6,607 nucleotides of DNA from an uncultured Planctomycetaceae bacterium (GTDB taxonomy: Bacteria > Planctomycetota > Planctomycetia > Planctomycetales > Planctomycetaceae). The notes below the pieces were generated by a model that did not search any database, had not been told where the DNA came from, and saw only the letters and a program-made list of their open reading frames with translations. This document shows positions 1 through 6,127 of the stretch, one piece after another. Every line of letters begins with the position of its first letter. Within the stretch, counting starts at the first letter, position 1. Location of the stretch: contig CAIXQV010000841.1 of NCBI GenBank assembly GCA_903921605.1, positions 1-6,607 of the forward strand. Reading direction: 5' to 3'. Made by a program: the position numbers and the translations under genes.

Positions 1-866
1 CCGCGCGCGGAATCGGTGATACAACCACCGAAAAGATTCTGCAGCGAGCCGTCAAGAAGGGCGTCAGCTTCTGGGACTTCGTGCCGGAAGCCTCAGCAGA
101 AGGTCTCGTCCCTGCAAAGACTTTGACATCACTCGTCAAGTTTCGAGAACTGCTGCAGCGATACGGGCAGGTGATGAACAGTGACCCGAAAAACCTTGCG
201 GAGCAGTGTCGGCAGTTGGTTAGTGAGATCGACTACGCATCGGAGATCGCCAAACAGTACAAAGAAGAAACACAGCAGGAGACACGTAAGACCATTCTGG
301 AAGAGTTTATCAACTCGATCGGTCAGTACGTGGAACGCAATGAAGATCCGTCTTTGACAGGATTCCTGGAGACGACCGCTCTGATGGACCGCGAAGATGA
401 AGCGGACCGCAATGAGAAGCAGGAGCAGGATGCGGTGCGGTTAATGACGCTGCATTCCGCGAAAGGCCTGGAGTTTCCTCGCGTCTATCTGATTGGTATG
501 GAAGAAGGTTTCCTGCCTCACAAACGCAGCATCGAAGCGGATTCGGAAAAGGACATCGCAGAAGAACGTCGCCTGGCCTACGTCGGGGTCACTCGTGCGA
601 TGGATCATTTAACCCTGACTCGTGCCAAGTCACGAATGAAATGGGGCAAGCGGCGGGAGACCGTTCCATCTCGTTTTCTGTTCGAGATGCAGGCCGAACC
701 CGGCGAAGCGTTGCCGGAGGTCTCAATCGAACGGCAAGAGGGCGTTGGCATCCCCATCATGCCAATGGGCGAATCATCGCCTTTCCAACCTCGCCCCACG
801 CTTCTTCCTTCCTCGGCAAAGCTGAGTGCCCCGCCTCCCAATGAGTTCGAAGCACCGCCATTTTAA
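1..866 (+). CDS. uvrD: UvrD/PcrA-type superfamily 1 DNA helicase, 3' part (5' end outside window)
   Basis: This is the C-terminal part of an ATP-dependent 3'-5' DNA helicase of the UvrD/PcrA/Rep family, which acts in nucleotide excision repair, mismatch repair and clearing of replication or transcription blocks. The frame is open from the window edge, with the first full codon at base 3. It begins ARGIGDTTTEKIL, the conserved 'RGIG..T' segment of domain 2, so the GTG at 81 is not the true start. Helicase motif V (LMTLHSAKGLEF, bases 441-476) and motif VI (EERRLAYVGVTRA, 561-599) are intact; both closely match E. coli UvrD as I recall it, including the GMEEG stretch between them. The 'PSRFL' end of the helicase core follows. 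After it only about 60 residues remain, rich in Pro, Ser and Glu. I see no Tudor-like C-terminal domain of the kind found in E. coli UvrD and PcrA. Family assignment is firm; choosing uvrD over pcrA is a matter of naming. Confidence 0.93.
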   Translation, partial: ARGIGDTTTEKILQRAVKKGVSFWDFVPEASAEGLVPAKTLTSLVKFRELLQRYGQVMNSDPKNLAEQCRQLVSEIDYASEIAKQYKEETQQETRKTILEEFINSIGQYVERNEDPSLTGFLETTALMDREDEADRNEKQEQDAVRLMTLHSAKGLEFPRVYLIGMEEGFLPHKRSIEADSEKDIAEERRLAYVGVTRAMDHLTLTRAKSRMKWGKRRETVPSRFLFEMQAEPGEALPEVSIERQEGVGIPIMPMGESSPFQPRPTLLPSSAKLSAPPPNEFEAPPF

Positions 867-1286
867 GAGGTGCAGGGGACACAGGTTCTCGTACACAGGT
901 TCTCGGTTGATGAAGTCTCAAACCGAAGCAACTTGCTGTGTCTGGCTGCAATGGTTGTTGAGAACGGTGAACTCCAGCAGCCGTGTTCTTTGGTCTAACG
1001 ATCCCACTCTTGCTTGTGGAGAACAAACCGGAGACGTTTCATCCAACTGTTTTTTCGAAGCATATTTACTGAAAACCACAGACGATCAATGGAAGGCCTT
1101 GTGGAGCCTGTTAATCTGCAAAAGCGAATGGCATAACGCACGAATCGTCTGGTCGAAACTCACACGACAGGAATCATGTCGAAAGCGCGACAGGTGTCCG
1201 GTACCTCGGCCTGGCCTTCGCTTACGATCCATGTTTGCCGCAAGAGTCGACATCGTCACAGTTTCCACGGGAGTTGTTCCACATCA
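867..1286. other. 420-base stretch with no convincing gene
   Basis: This stretch separates the helicase stop from the chosen start of the TPR-AAA gene. Open frames cross it on both strands, but their translations are rich in Cys, Arg, Ser and Trp, show no family motif and overlap the flanking real genes, so I treat them as chance. It holds the 13-base tandem repeat at 879-905 at its left end. The promoter of the TPR-AAA operon should lie here, but I could not pick out a -35/-10 pair I would defend. No clear terminator hairpin with a T tract follows the helicase gene. Confidence 0.6.
879..905. repeat. Two tandem copies of a 13-base unit, 14-base period
   Basis: The unit ACACAGGTTCTCG occurs at 879-891 and again, identically, at 893-905, separated by a single T. 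The array starts 12 bases after the helicase stop. The words GGGGACA and AGGTTCTC resemble ends I associate with REP-type repeats near IS200/Y1-like transposases, but no inverted partner or transposase is visible nearby, so a mobile-element remnant is only a guess. Confidence 0.6.
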
Positions 1287-2639
1287 ATGGCAGACGATTC
1301 AACTATTAAATCGCTGCGTGAGGCACTGAGCATTTCGCCGGACAATGTCGCGCTGCGAAAACTCCTGGGTCGCACGCTGATACAACTAGGGCAGGCTTCC
1401 GAGGCCGAAGCGGAATTTCGCAAGCTCGTGGAAATGCGCCCCGACGACAATGAAGCCAGACTCGATCTTGCCAATGCTTTTTTCCAGCAGGGCAAATTCT
1501 CGCCAGCGCTGGTTATTGTGGAGGATATGGTGGCGAAGCGAGGAACTCCTGCGGGAGCATATCTCCTGCATGCTCGCCTCTTGATGCAGCGTGGTGAGAC
1601 ATCCTTTGCGGTCACGGAATATCGGCACGCGATTGCTGAAGATGCAGCATTGCGAGACACCGCCCTGGAAGCAGAACTTGGCATTGAAGCTCCCACGAAT
1701 TCGCCAGTGTCGGAAGGGCGAGTTCGTGCTCCGTGGGAAGGCGAAGACGAACCCGCAAAGACTCAGCGTACAGACTTCGAACGTCCGCTGGTCAAATTCA
1801 ATGATGTTGGCGGCATGGCGAATCTGAAGGAAGAGATTCGCATGAAAGTCATTTATCCGATCCAACACGCAGACATGTTCAAAGCTTATGGCAAAGCCAT
1901 TGGTGGCGGCATTCTGATGTACGGGCCGCCCGGCTGCGGAAAAACTCATCTGGCACGTGCGACCGCAGGGGAGATCAGTGCGGGATTTCTGAATATCGGC
2001 ATTCACGATGTGCTCGACATGTGGATCGGCAGCAGTGAAAAAGCCTTGCACGCTTTGTTCCAGACGGCTCGAACCAACAAACCGTGCGTCATGTTCTTTG
2101 ATGAAGTCGACGCTCTGGGAGCATCGCGGGCCGATATGAAAACCAGCGGAGGTCGCCACCTGATCAATCAGTTTCTGACAGAAACCGACAGCGTGGCCTC
2201 GTCGAACGAAGGCGTGCTCATTCTGGCCGCGACAAATGCGCCGTGGAATCTCGATCCGGCATTTCGTCGGCCCGGGCGATTTGATCGCATCATCTTTGTG
2301 CCACCACCAGATCGAGAAGGACGAACGGAAATTCTGCGACTGCTGTTGAAGGGAAAACCTTCCGGCACGATCGACCACGATGCCATCGCAAAGAAGACCG
2401 AAGAATTCTCGGGAGCCGACCTGAAGGCCGTTGTGGATGTTTGTGTCGAAGCCAAACTGCAGGAAGCGATGAAGACAGGTCGCCCGTTGCCGATTGAAAC
2501 TCGCGATTTGCTGGCTGCGGCAAAACAGGTTCAGCCGTCAACTCGCGACTGGTTCAGTTCGGCTCGCAACTATGCTTTGTATTCAAATCAGGGCGGGCAG
2601 TACGACGAAATCCTCAAGTATCTGAAGCTGAGTCGATGA
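1287..2639 (+). CDS. TPR-AAA+ ATPase (classical AAA, pore-loop type)
   Basis: This is a 450-residue, apparently cytosolic ATPase. Residues about 5-122 form roughly three TPR units, with Pro18 and Pro52 exactly 34 residues apart. A charged linker follows to about 165, then a classical AAA module. Visible motifs are Walker A GPPGCGKT (213-220), pore loop WIG (246-248), Walker B FFDEVD (270-275), sensor-1 Asn317, two probable arginine fingers Arg328 and Arg331 in RRPGRFD, and the GAD motif (376-378). The C-terminus (about 420-446, DWFSSARNYALY and after) is a helical tail like those seen in Vps4/spastin-like AAA proteins. All catalytic residues are present, so it is expected to form an active hexamer that pulls on protein substrates. 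The start at 1287 was chosen because the in-frame extension upstream (from ATG 1176) is low-complexity and unlike a TPR, and GGGAG lies at 1269-1273, though 13 bases away. The stop overlaps the next start as ATGA, implying translational coupling. The substrate is unknown. Confidence 0.9.
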   Translation: MADDSTIKSLREALSISPDNVALRKLLGRTLIQLGQASEAEAEFRKLVEMRPDDNEARLDLANAFFQQGKFSPALVIVEDMVAKRGTPAGAYLLHARLLMQRGETSFAVTEYRHAIAEDAALRDTALEAELGIEAPTNSPVSEGRVRAPWEGEDEPAKTQRTDFERPLVKFNDVGGMANLKEEIRMKVIYPIQHADMFKAYGKAIGGGILMYGPPGCGKTHLARATAGEISAGFLNIGIHDVLDMWIGSSEKALHALFQTARTNKPCVMFFDEVDALGASRADMKTSGGRHLINQFLTETDSVASSNEGVLILAATNAPWNLDPAFRRPGRFDRIIFVPPPDREGRTEILRLLLKGKPSGTIDHDAIAKKTEEFSGADLKAVVDVCVEAKLQEAMKTGRPLPIETRDLLAAAKQVQPSTRDWFSSARNYALYSNQGGQYDEILKYLKLSR

Positions 2640-4105
2640 ACACAGACTCGTATCTGCTGCGTGCCCGAGTGCTGATGAGCCAGAACCGGATGGAACTGGC
2701 CGAGGAGCAGCTCCGCATGGTGCTGGCTTCAGAGTCATCTCATAGCGAAGCTCACGCGTTGCTCGCTTTGTGTCTTGTTGAGCGAGAAGCTTTTGATGCA
2801 GCCACGGAGGAAGCTCAGCAGGCGATTTTTCATGGTCCAGTAGAACCCTCCGCGCACTATTCTCTCGCACGAGTCATGCTAAAACGCAATCGCCTGCGGG
2901 AAGCTCGTGAGTCGATCAATGAAGCGCTGCGGCTGTCTCCATGGAATGCTGGCTACTTCGCTACGCTTGGCGCCATCGAAGCGGCTGGTGAGCGATGGGA
3001 AGAAGTTCTGAAGGCAGCCGAGCAGGGATTAGAGGCAGATCCGGAAGATGAAGGCTGTGAGAATCTGCGCGCGGCGGCTTTGACGACTCTTGGAAGACGT
3101 TCGGAAGCCGGGCTGACCATTCAGGAGTCTCTGCGAAGAAATCCCGAGAACGCGTTTACTCATGCCAATGAAGGCTGGCGACTGCTGCATGTCCGCCAAC
3201 CCGAACAGGCTATGGTCCATTTTAGGGAAGCGCTGCGACTGGATCCCAACATGGAATGGGCTAGACGCGGAATTGTGGAAGCGATGAAAGCTCGCTTCTT
3301 TATCTATCGCATGATGCTGGGATTCTTCCTGTGGATCGGACGGTTTCCGCCAAGGACACGCCTGCTGCTTCTGATCGGAATGCCCATCGCGCAATCCGTA
3401 TTGCAGTCAACGGTTGAATCAATACCGGCCCTCGAGTTTCTTGCATTCCCGTTGATGCTGACGTATCTGCTGTTCGTCTGGATGACATGGACATCATCAG
3501 CGTTGTTCAATCTGGTCCTGATGCTGAATCCATTTGGACGACTTGCGTTGAATCGTGAAGAGAAGGTCCAGGCGATCGCGACTGGTTCCTGTGTCGCAGC
3601 GGCTTTGGCCTGCGAAATTCTGTTTCTGTATCAATCGCTGAAGCTGCCTGAGATTCTTTCGCACGGAACCTACGTGGCTGCGCTTTATCTGGGACTGGCG
3701 GTTCCCGTCATCACAACCACCAGCACGACAGAGCGTCGCAGAAAATTGGTCGCAGCAGCGTGGACCTTGTTGGTACTTTATTTTTGTCTGTCGACGACAT
3801 TCAGAGCCTGGCAGTTTTCCAAGATCGCCATTACCACTCCGGAACCGCCCGCAATCCCGGAGAAAATGGAAGCCGCTTTTGCACCTCGCAAAGCCGGTGA
3901 ACCACTGAAGCTGAACATCCCGAAAGATATTGACGAATCCGCAAAGAAGGAATGGACCAGGATTTTGCAGGAGCACAACGATTACACGGAAAAACTGCGA
4001 GCTCCGGGCAGAGAATTCAGCAGCCAGTTCAGCAGCACTGTCACTCTGCTGATCCTGTCAACGTGGATGGGGTTGGGACTGATGCTGGTTCCCGTCAAAC
4101 GCTGA
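2636..4105 (+). CDS. TPR-repeat multi-pass membrane protein paired with the AAA ATPase
   Basis: This is a 489-residue protein in two halves. Residues 1-204 are six TPR units in exact 34-residue register, marked by prolines at 68, 102, 136, 170 and 204; such arrays bind partner proteins. Residues 221-489 are largely hydrophobic, with likely membrane segments near 221-235, 243-256, 264-297 (long, perhaps two), 313-335, 345-361, 370-392 and 468-486. Two motifs stand out in the membrane half: IGRFPPRTR (234-242) and NPFGRLAL (298-305), which I recall as recurring in TPR membrane proteins of planctomycetes and related bacteria. A polar, proline-rich loop (about 396-466) separates the last two membrane segments. 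No N-terminal signal peptide is present, so the TPR half is probably cytoplasmic. Only a weak ribosome site precedes the start; the ATGA overlap with the AAA gene suggests coupled translation and a shared complex. No enzymatic motif was seen. The coding call is strong; the role is inferred. Confidence 0.87.
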   Translation: MNTDSYLLRARVLMSQNRMELAEEQLRMVLASESSHSEAHALLALCLVEREAFDAATEEAQQAIFHGPVEPSAHYSLARVMLKRNRLREARESINEALRLSPWNAGYFATLGAIEAAGERWEEVLKAAEQGLEADPEDEGCENLRAAALTTLGRRSEAGLTIQESLRRNPENAFTHANEGWRLLHVRQPEQAMVHFREALRLDPNMEWARRGIVEAMKARFFIYRMMLGFFLWIGRFPPRTRLLLLIGMPIAQSVLQSTVESIPALEFLAFPLMLTYLLFVWMTWTSSALFNLVLMLNPFGRLALNREEKVQAIATGSCVAAALACEILFLYQSLKLPEILSHGTYVAALYLGLAVPVITTTSTTERRRKLVAAAWTLLVLYFCLSTTFRAWQFSKIAITTPEPPAIPEKMEAAFAPRKAGEPLKLNIPKDIDESAKKEWTRILQEHNDYTEKLRAPGREFSSQFSSTVTLLILSTWMGLGLMLVPVKR

Positions 4106-4272
4106 CAAATACTCCCGTTCAGATGTGCATTCGCAGATCTTGGCGAAATTCAGCGGAGCGTTGACTCCAAAAGGGCGAGCCTGACGCATCCTGTGACTTC
4201 GCAGCACTGTAACCCGCTGAACTTCACCATCAGACGGCACAGCATGCGTGATAAACGGCACTGCACCGGAGA
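4106..4272. other. Convergent spacer between the TPR membrane gene and ispD
   Basis: Transcription from both sides should end in these 167 bases. I see only a small inverted repeat (TTCGC 4130-4134 / GCGAA 4143-4147) without a T tract on either strand, so no intrinsic terminator can be called with confidence. Confidence 0.4.
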
Positions 4273-5013
4273 CTACCGAAACATGTCATCTGCAAACGGA
4301 TGCAGCGCTGCGACTCCACCGGATTTGGGGAGAGCATTCAGATAAAGCTCTGCCATCCGAAAGTCGTCATTTGTCGTGATCTTGATGTTCATATCCCATC
4401 CGTCGATGACATGAACCGGATGATTCATTTGTTCCACCAATGACGCCTCATCTGTGACGGATGACAGGTCGCGACACACCGCAAAAGCCTTCTCGAGCAG
4501 GCTGCGCTCGAAGACCTGCGGGGTCTGAGCCTGCACCAGATTTGTGCGATCGACAGTCGACTCGATCATGCCATCTGCCTTGATTTTCTTTACGGTGCTG
4601 CTGATACGCAATCCGGGAATCGCGGCCTGATGAATCTGCGCGGCCGCAAATATCTGATCGATCCACCTGGCTGTCAGCAAAGGTCTCGCGGCATCATGGA
4701 CGGCAATGAAATCGGCTGGCTCTGTAATGGCACTGATTCCATTCCGGACGCTTTCTGCTCGCGAAGCCCCACCGGCAACAACCGTGATATCCATGAATGC
4801 GAGGTTTGGTTTAAACGTCTCCCGAAACCACTCCATATCGTCCGGGGACACGACCAGAATCGTCTGGCAAACATCCGGCCGGCCCTGAAAATATTCGGCC
4901 GTACGAACCCACACCGGCCGACCTTTCAATTCCACGAACGGCTTCTTGCGCTGAAAGCCCGACATCCGAGTACTCTTGCCGGCCGCAGGCAAAATAACAG
5001 CAAATCGAGCCAT
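4273..5013 (-). CDS. ispD: 2-C-methyl-D-erythritol 4-phosphate cytidylyltransferase
   Basis: IspD transfers CMP from CTP to 2-C-methyl-D-erythritol 4-phosphate, giving CDP-methylerythritol and pyrophosphate. This is the third step of the cytosolic MEP pathway to isoprenoids. The 246-residue protein carries the full signature set: PAAGKSTRM (9-17) with Arg16, Lys24 in KKP, VAGGASRAESVRNG (79-92), HDAARPL (106-112) with Asp107, TVDR (153-156) with Arg156, TPQVF (164-168), TDEASLVE (187-194) and NIKIT (209-213) with Lys211. These match the nucleotide- and substrate-binding residues known from E. coli IspD. Length is about normal, with roughly 20 extra residues at the C-terminus rich in Gly, Ala and Pro. 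The ATG at 5013 is supported by a strong Shine-Dalgarno site. The gene stands alone, convergent with the TPR pair and divergent from the thioesterase gene; ispF is not in view, although the two are neighbours in many other bacteria. The assignment is secure. Confidence 0.97.
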   Translation of the reverse strand: MARFAVILPAAGKSTRMSGFQRKKPFVELKGRPVWVRTAEYFQGRPDVCQTILVVSPDDMEWFRETFKPNLAFMDITVVAGGASRAESVRNGISAITEPADFIAVHDAARPLLTARWIDQIFAAAQIHQAAIPGLRISSTVKKIKADGMIESTVDRTNLVQAQTPQVFERSLLEKAFAVCRDLSSVTDEASLVEQMNHPVHVIDGWDMNIKITTNDDFRMAELYLNALPKSGGVAALHPFADDMFR

Positions 5014-5022
5014 GAAAAAATG

Positions 5023-5029
5023 CTCCTCT
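5023..5029 (-). promoter_or_regulatory. Strong ribosome binding site of ispD
   Basis: Read on the minus strand this is AGAGGAG, nine bases before the ATG at 5013. It is the only textbook Shine-Dalgarno site in the window and fixes the ispD start. The other genes have weak or no such site. Confidence 0.85.
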
Positions 5030-5186
5030 GAATGAGCGGCATTGCTCTCCTGCGGAAACTGCAGGCGGTCGCCGCTGAATCGTGTTGGACGCTAACTGGA
5101 CATCGCCAAACTCTGATCAGCACATGTTGGTTAGCAGGTTGTTGGTTGTCCCTGATCTTGTTTTGGGGGAACGCTGATCCAAACCA

Positions 5187-5231
5187 GAAGCGCCAGCAAG
5201 GATTTCGTTCCTTTTCGCGAGCTGGCGTTTC
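5187..5231. repeat. Two-part palindrome / nested hairpin in the divergent spacer
   Basis: The outer arms are GAAGCGCCAGC (5187-5197) and GCTGGCGTTTC (5221-5231). They pair over 11 positions with one G-T wobble, seven of them forming an uninterrupted perfect stem CGCCAGC/GCTGGCG. Inside lies a second small stem, AAGGA (5198-5202) with TCCTT (5209-5213), leaving TTCGCGA unpaired on one side. It sits upstream of both flanking genes, so it terminates neither. The core and the trailing TTTCGAGTTAGTA resemble intergenic palindromes I recall from planctomycete genomes; that likeness is from memory and unchecked. It may be a dispersed repeat copy, a structured RNA, or a terminator of an unseen transcript. 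Confidence 0.7.
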
Positions 5232-5411
5232 GAGTTAGTATTCAATCAAAGTATAGGAAAGACTGAAATCGCTTCCCATGTTGATTGGGGTCGACATGAA
5301 CAAAACCGGGCGGACGAGAATTGGCAACCGTAGCGCGTCGCCTGATGAATCAAAGCCAGGAACCGACGGCTGCTCAAAACTGAGTTCTCTGGTATCCTTT
5401 TCCACGACTCA

Positions 5412-5465
5412 ATGAAACGAACCGCGTTCTTCGTTGCTACTGCCTTCTCTTTTTCTGAACCGTGA
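5412..5465 (+). other. Possible 17-residue upstream mini-ORF before the thioesterase gene
   Basis: An ATG at 5412 opens 17 codons (MKRTAFFVATAFSFSEP) ending in TGA at 5463-5465. The thioesterase ATG comes three bases later in the same frame. The peptide has a basic start and a hydrophobic middle, like a short leader. Neither this ATG nor the thioesterase ATG has a Shine-Dalgarno site. It could be a regulatory leader that passes ribosomes on, or simply chance. Confidence 0.2.
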
Positions 5466-5468
5466 ATC

Positions 5469-5888
5469 ATGCCAGCCGTATTCGAATATCATCATCAGGT
5501 CACTCCCGAAGAGATTGACGGTGTCGGCCACGTGAACAACATCGAGTATCTTCGCTGGCTTCAGCACGCGGCGATCGCTCATTCGTCAGCACAAGGCTGG
5601 TCGGCTCGAGCCTATCACGAACTGGGGCAGGGCTGGGTTGTGAGATCTCATTACATTGAATACCTCGTTCCGGCATTCCTTGATGACAAAATCGTGGTTC
5701 GTACATGGGTTGCGGACATGAAACGAGTCACCTCAATGCGCCGTTATCAGATCCATCGGACTCACGATGGAAAGCAATTGGCTCTCGCACATACCAACTG
5801 GGCTTTCGTCAAGTTCGCAACGCTGCAACCCTGTCGGGTACCAGCGGACGTCATCAACGCTTTTGAGATTGTGCCGGATCAGGCATAA
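5469..5888 (+). CDS. Hotdog-fold acyl-CoA thioesterase-like protein (4HBT family)
   Basis: This is a 139-residue single-domain protein of the 4-hydroxybenzoyl-CoA thioesterase (YbgC/FadM-like) hotdog family, whose members hydrolyse acyl-CoA or acyl-ACP thioesters in the cytosol. The signature lies near the N-terminus: Asp17 followed by GVGHVNN (18-24), then Tyr27 and Trp30. Asp17 is the expected catalytic carboxylate. The central VVRSHYIEYLVPA (57-69), the strand KIVVRTWVADMKR (74-86) and the C-terminal NWAFVKFATLQPCRVP (110-125) fit the family's usual order and spacing, and the length is typical. The acyl substrate cannot be read from the sequence. The start at 5469 is the only ATG close to the conserved N-terminus and is bounded by an in-frame TGA three bases upstream; no Shine-Dalgarno site is evident. 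The next gene is 239 bases away, so an operon is not clear. Family assignment is strong and the substrate open. Confidence 0.9.
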   Translation: MPAVFEYHHQVTPEEIDGVGHVNNIEYLRWLQHAAIAHSSAQGWSARAYHELGQGWVVRSHYIEYLVPAFLDDKIVVRTWVADMKRVTSMRRYQIHRTHDGKQLALAHTNWAFVKFATLQPCRVPADVINAFEIVPDQA

Positions 5889-6127
5889 ACAGCGCCGGAA
5901 CAGCGTTCCTAGAACGAACTATGACGCTTGCAGTGATCCTGAAACCTTCCACCAATCACAACTCATGACGGCCGGATTTCGTATTCCCTTTGCGTGATCG
6001 GCAGATTCGGCTTGTCATTCACACGGCCTTCAGGGGCACAAGGCAATTCCTGCTGGAACAGGGATGGGAATGAAAAAACGTCCTCGGACGGCTCTTGTTC
6101 AATTCTTCACGCACTGATACTTCTCTC

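Larger units (their letters stand above)
5014..5468. other. 455-base divergent spacer between ispD and the thioesterase gene
   Basis: The promoters of both flanking genes should lie here, but no convincing -35/-10 pair was found. The ispD side (5031-5076) contains short inverted repeats next to the ispD ribosome site. The middle holds the two-part palindrome at 5187-5231, and the right end a 17-codon mini-ORF. An 8-base direct repeat TGTTGGTT occurs at 5125-5132 and 5140-5147. A frame running from ATG 5032 to 5238 encodes 68 residues with no recognisable motif and crosses the palindrome; I do not call it a gene. Confidence 0.6.

Noticed and set aside
1176..1286. 37-residue N-terminal extension of the TPR-AAA protein from the ATG at 1176
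   Set aside because: The added residues are basic and irregular, unlike a TPR, and the start at 1287 leads straight into a TPR helix.
826..1329. Open frame of 167 codons on the plus strand across the gap after the helicase
   Set aside because: It overlaps the helicase and AAA coding regions in another frame, is rich in Cys, Trp, Arg and Ser without order, and shows no family motif.
1386..2378. 330-codon open frame on the minus strand
   Set aside because: It is the antisense shadow of the AAA gene, whose motifs are all on the plus strand; the translation has no recognisable domain.
4130..4147. Inverted repeat TTCGC/GCGAA as a convergent terminator
   Set aside because: The stem is only five pairs with an eight-base loop and no T tract on either strand.
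4058..4261. 67-codon minus-strand frame beyond the ispD stop
   Set aside because: It overlaps the end of the TPR membrane gene, has no motif, and no ribosome site was noted.
5032..5238. 68-codon frame with a hydrophobic middle upstream of the thioesterase
   Set aside because: It has no convincing ribosome site or family likeness, and it runs through the palindrome at 5187-5231.
5393..5398. TATCCT as a -10 box for the thioesterase gene
   Set aside because: No acceptable -35 element lies at the required distance.
5897..5909. GGAAC-AGC-GTTCC as a terminator of the thioesterase gene
   Set aside because: A five-pair stem with a three-base loop and no following T tract is too weak to call.
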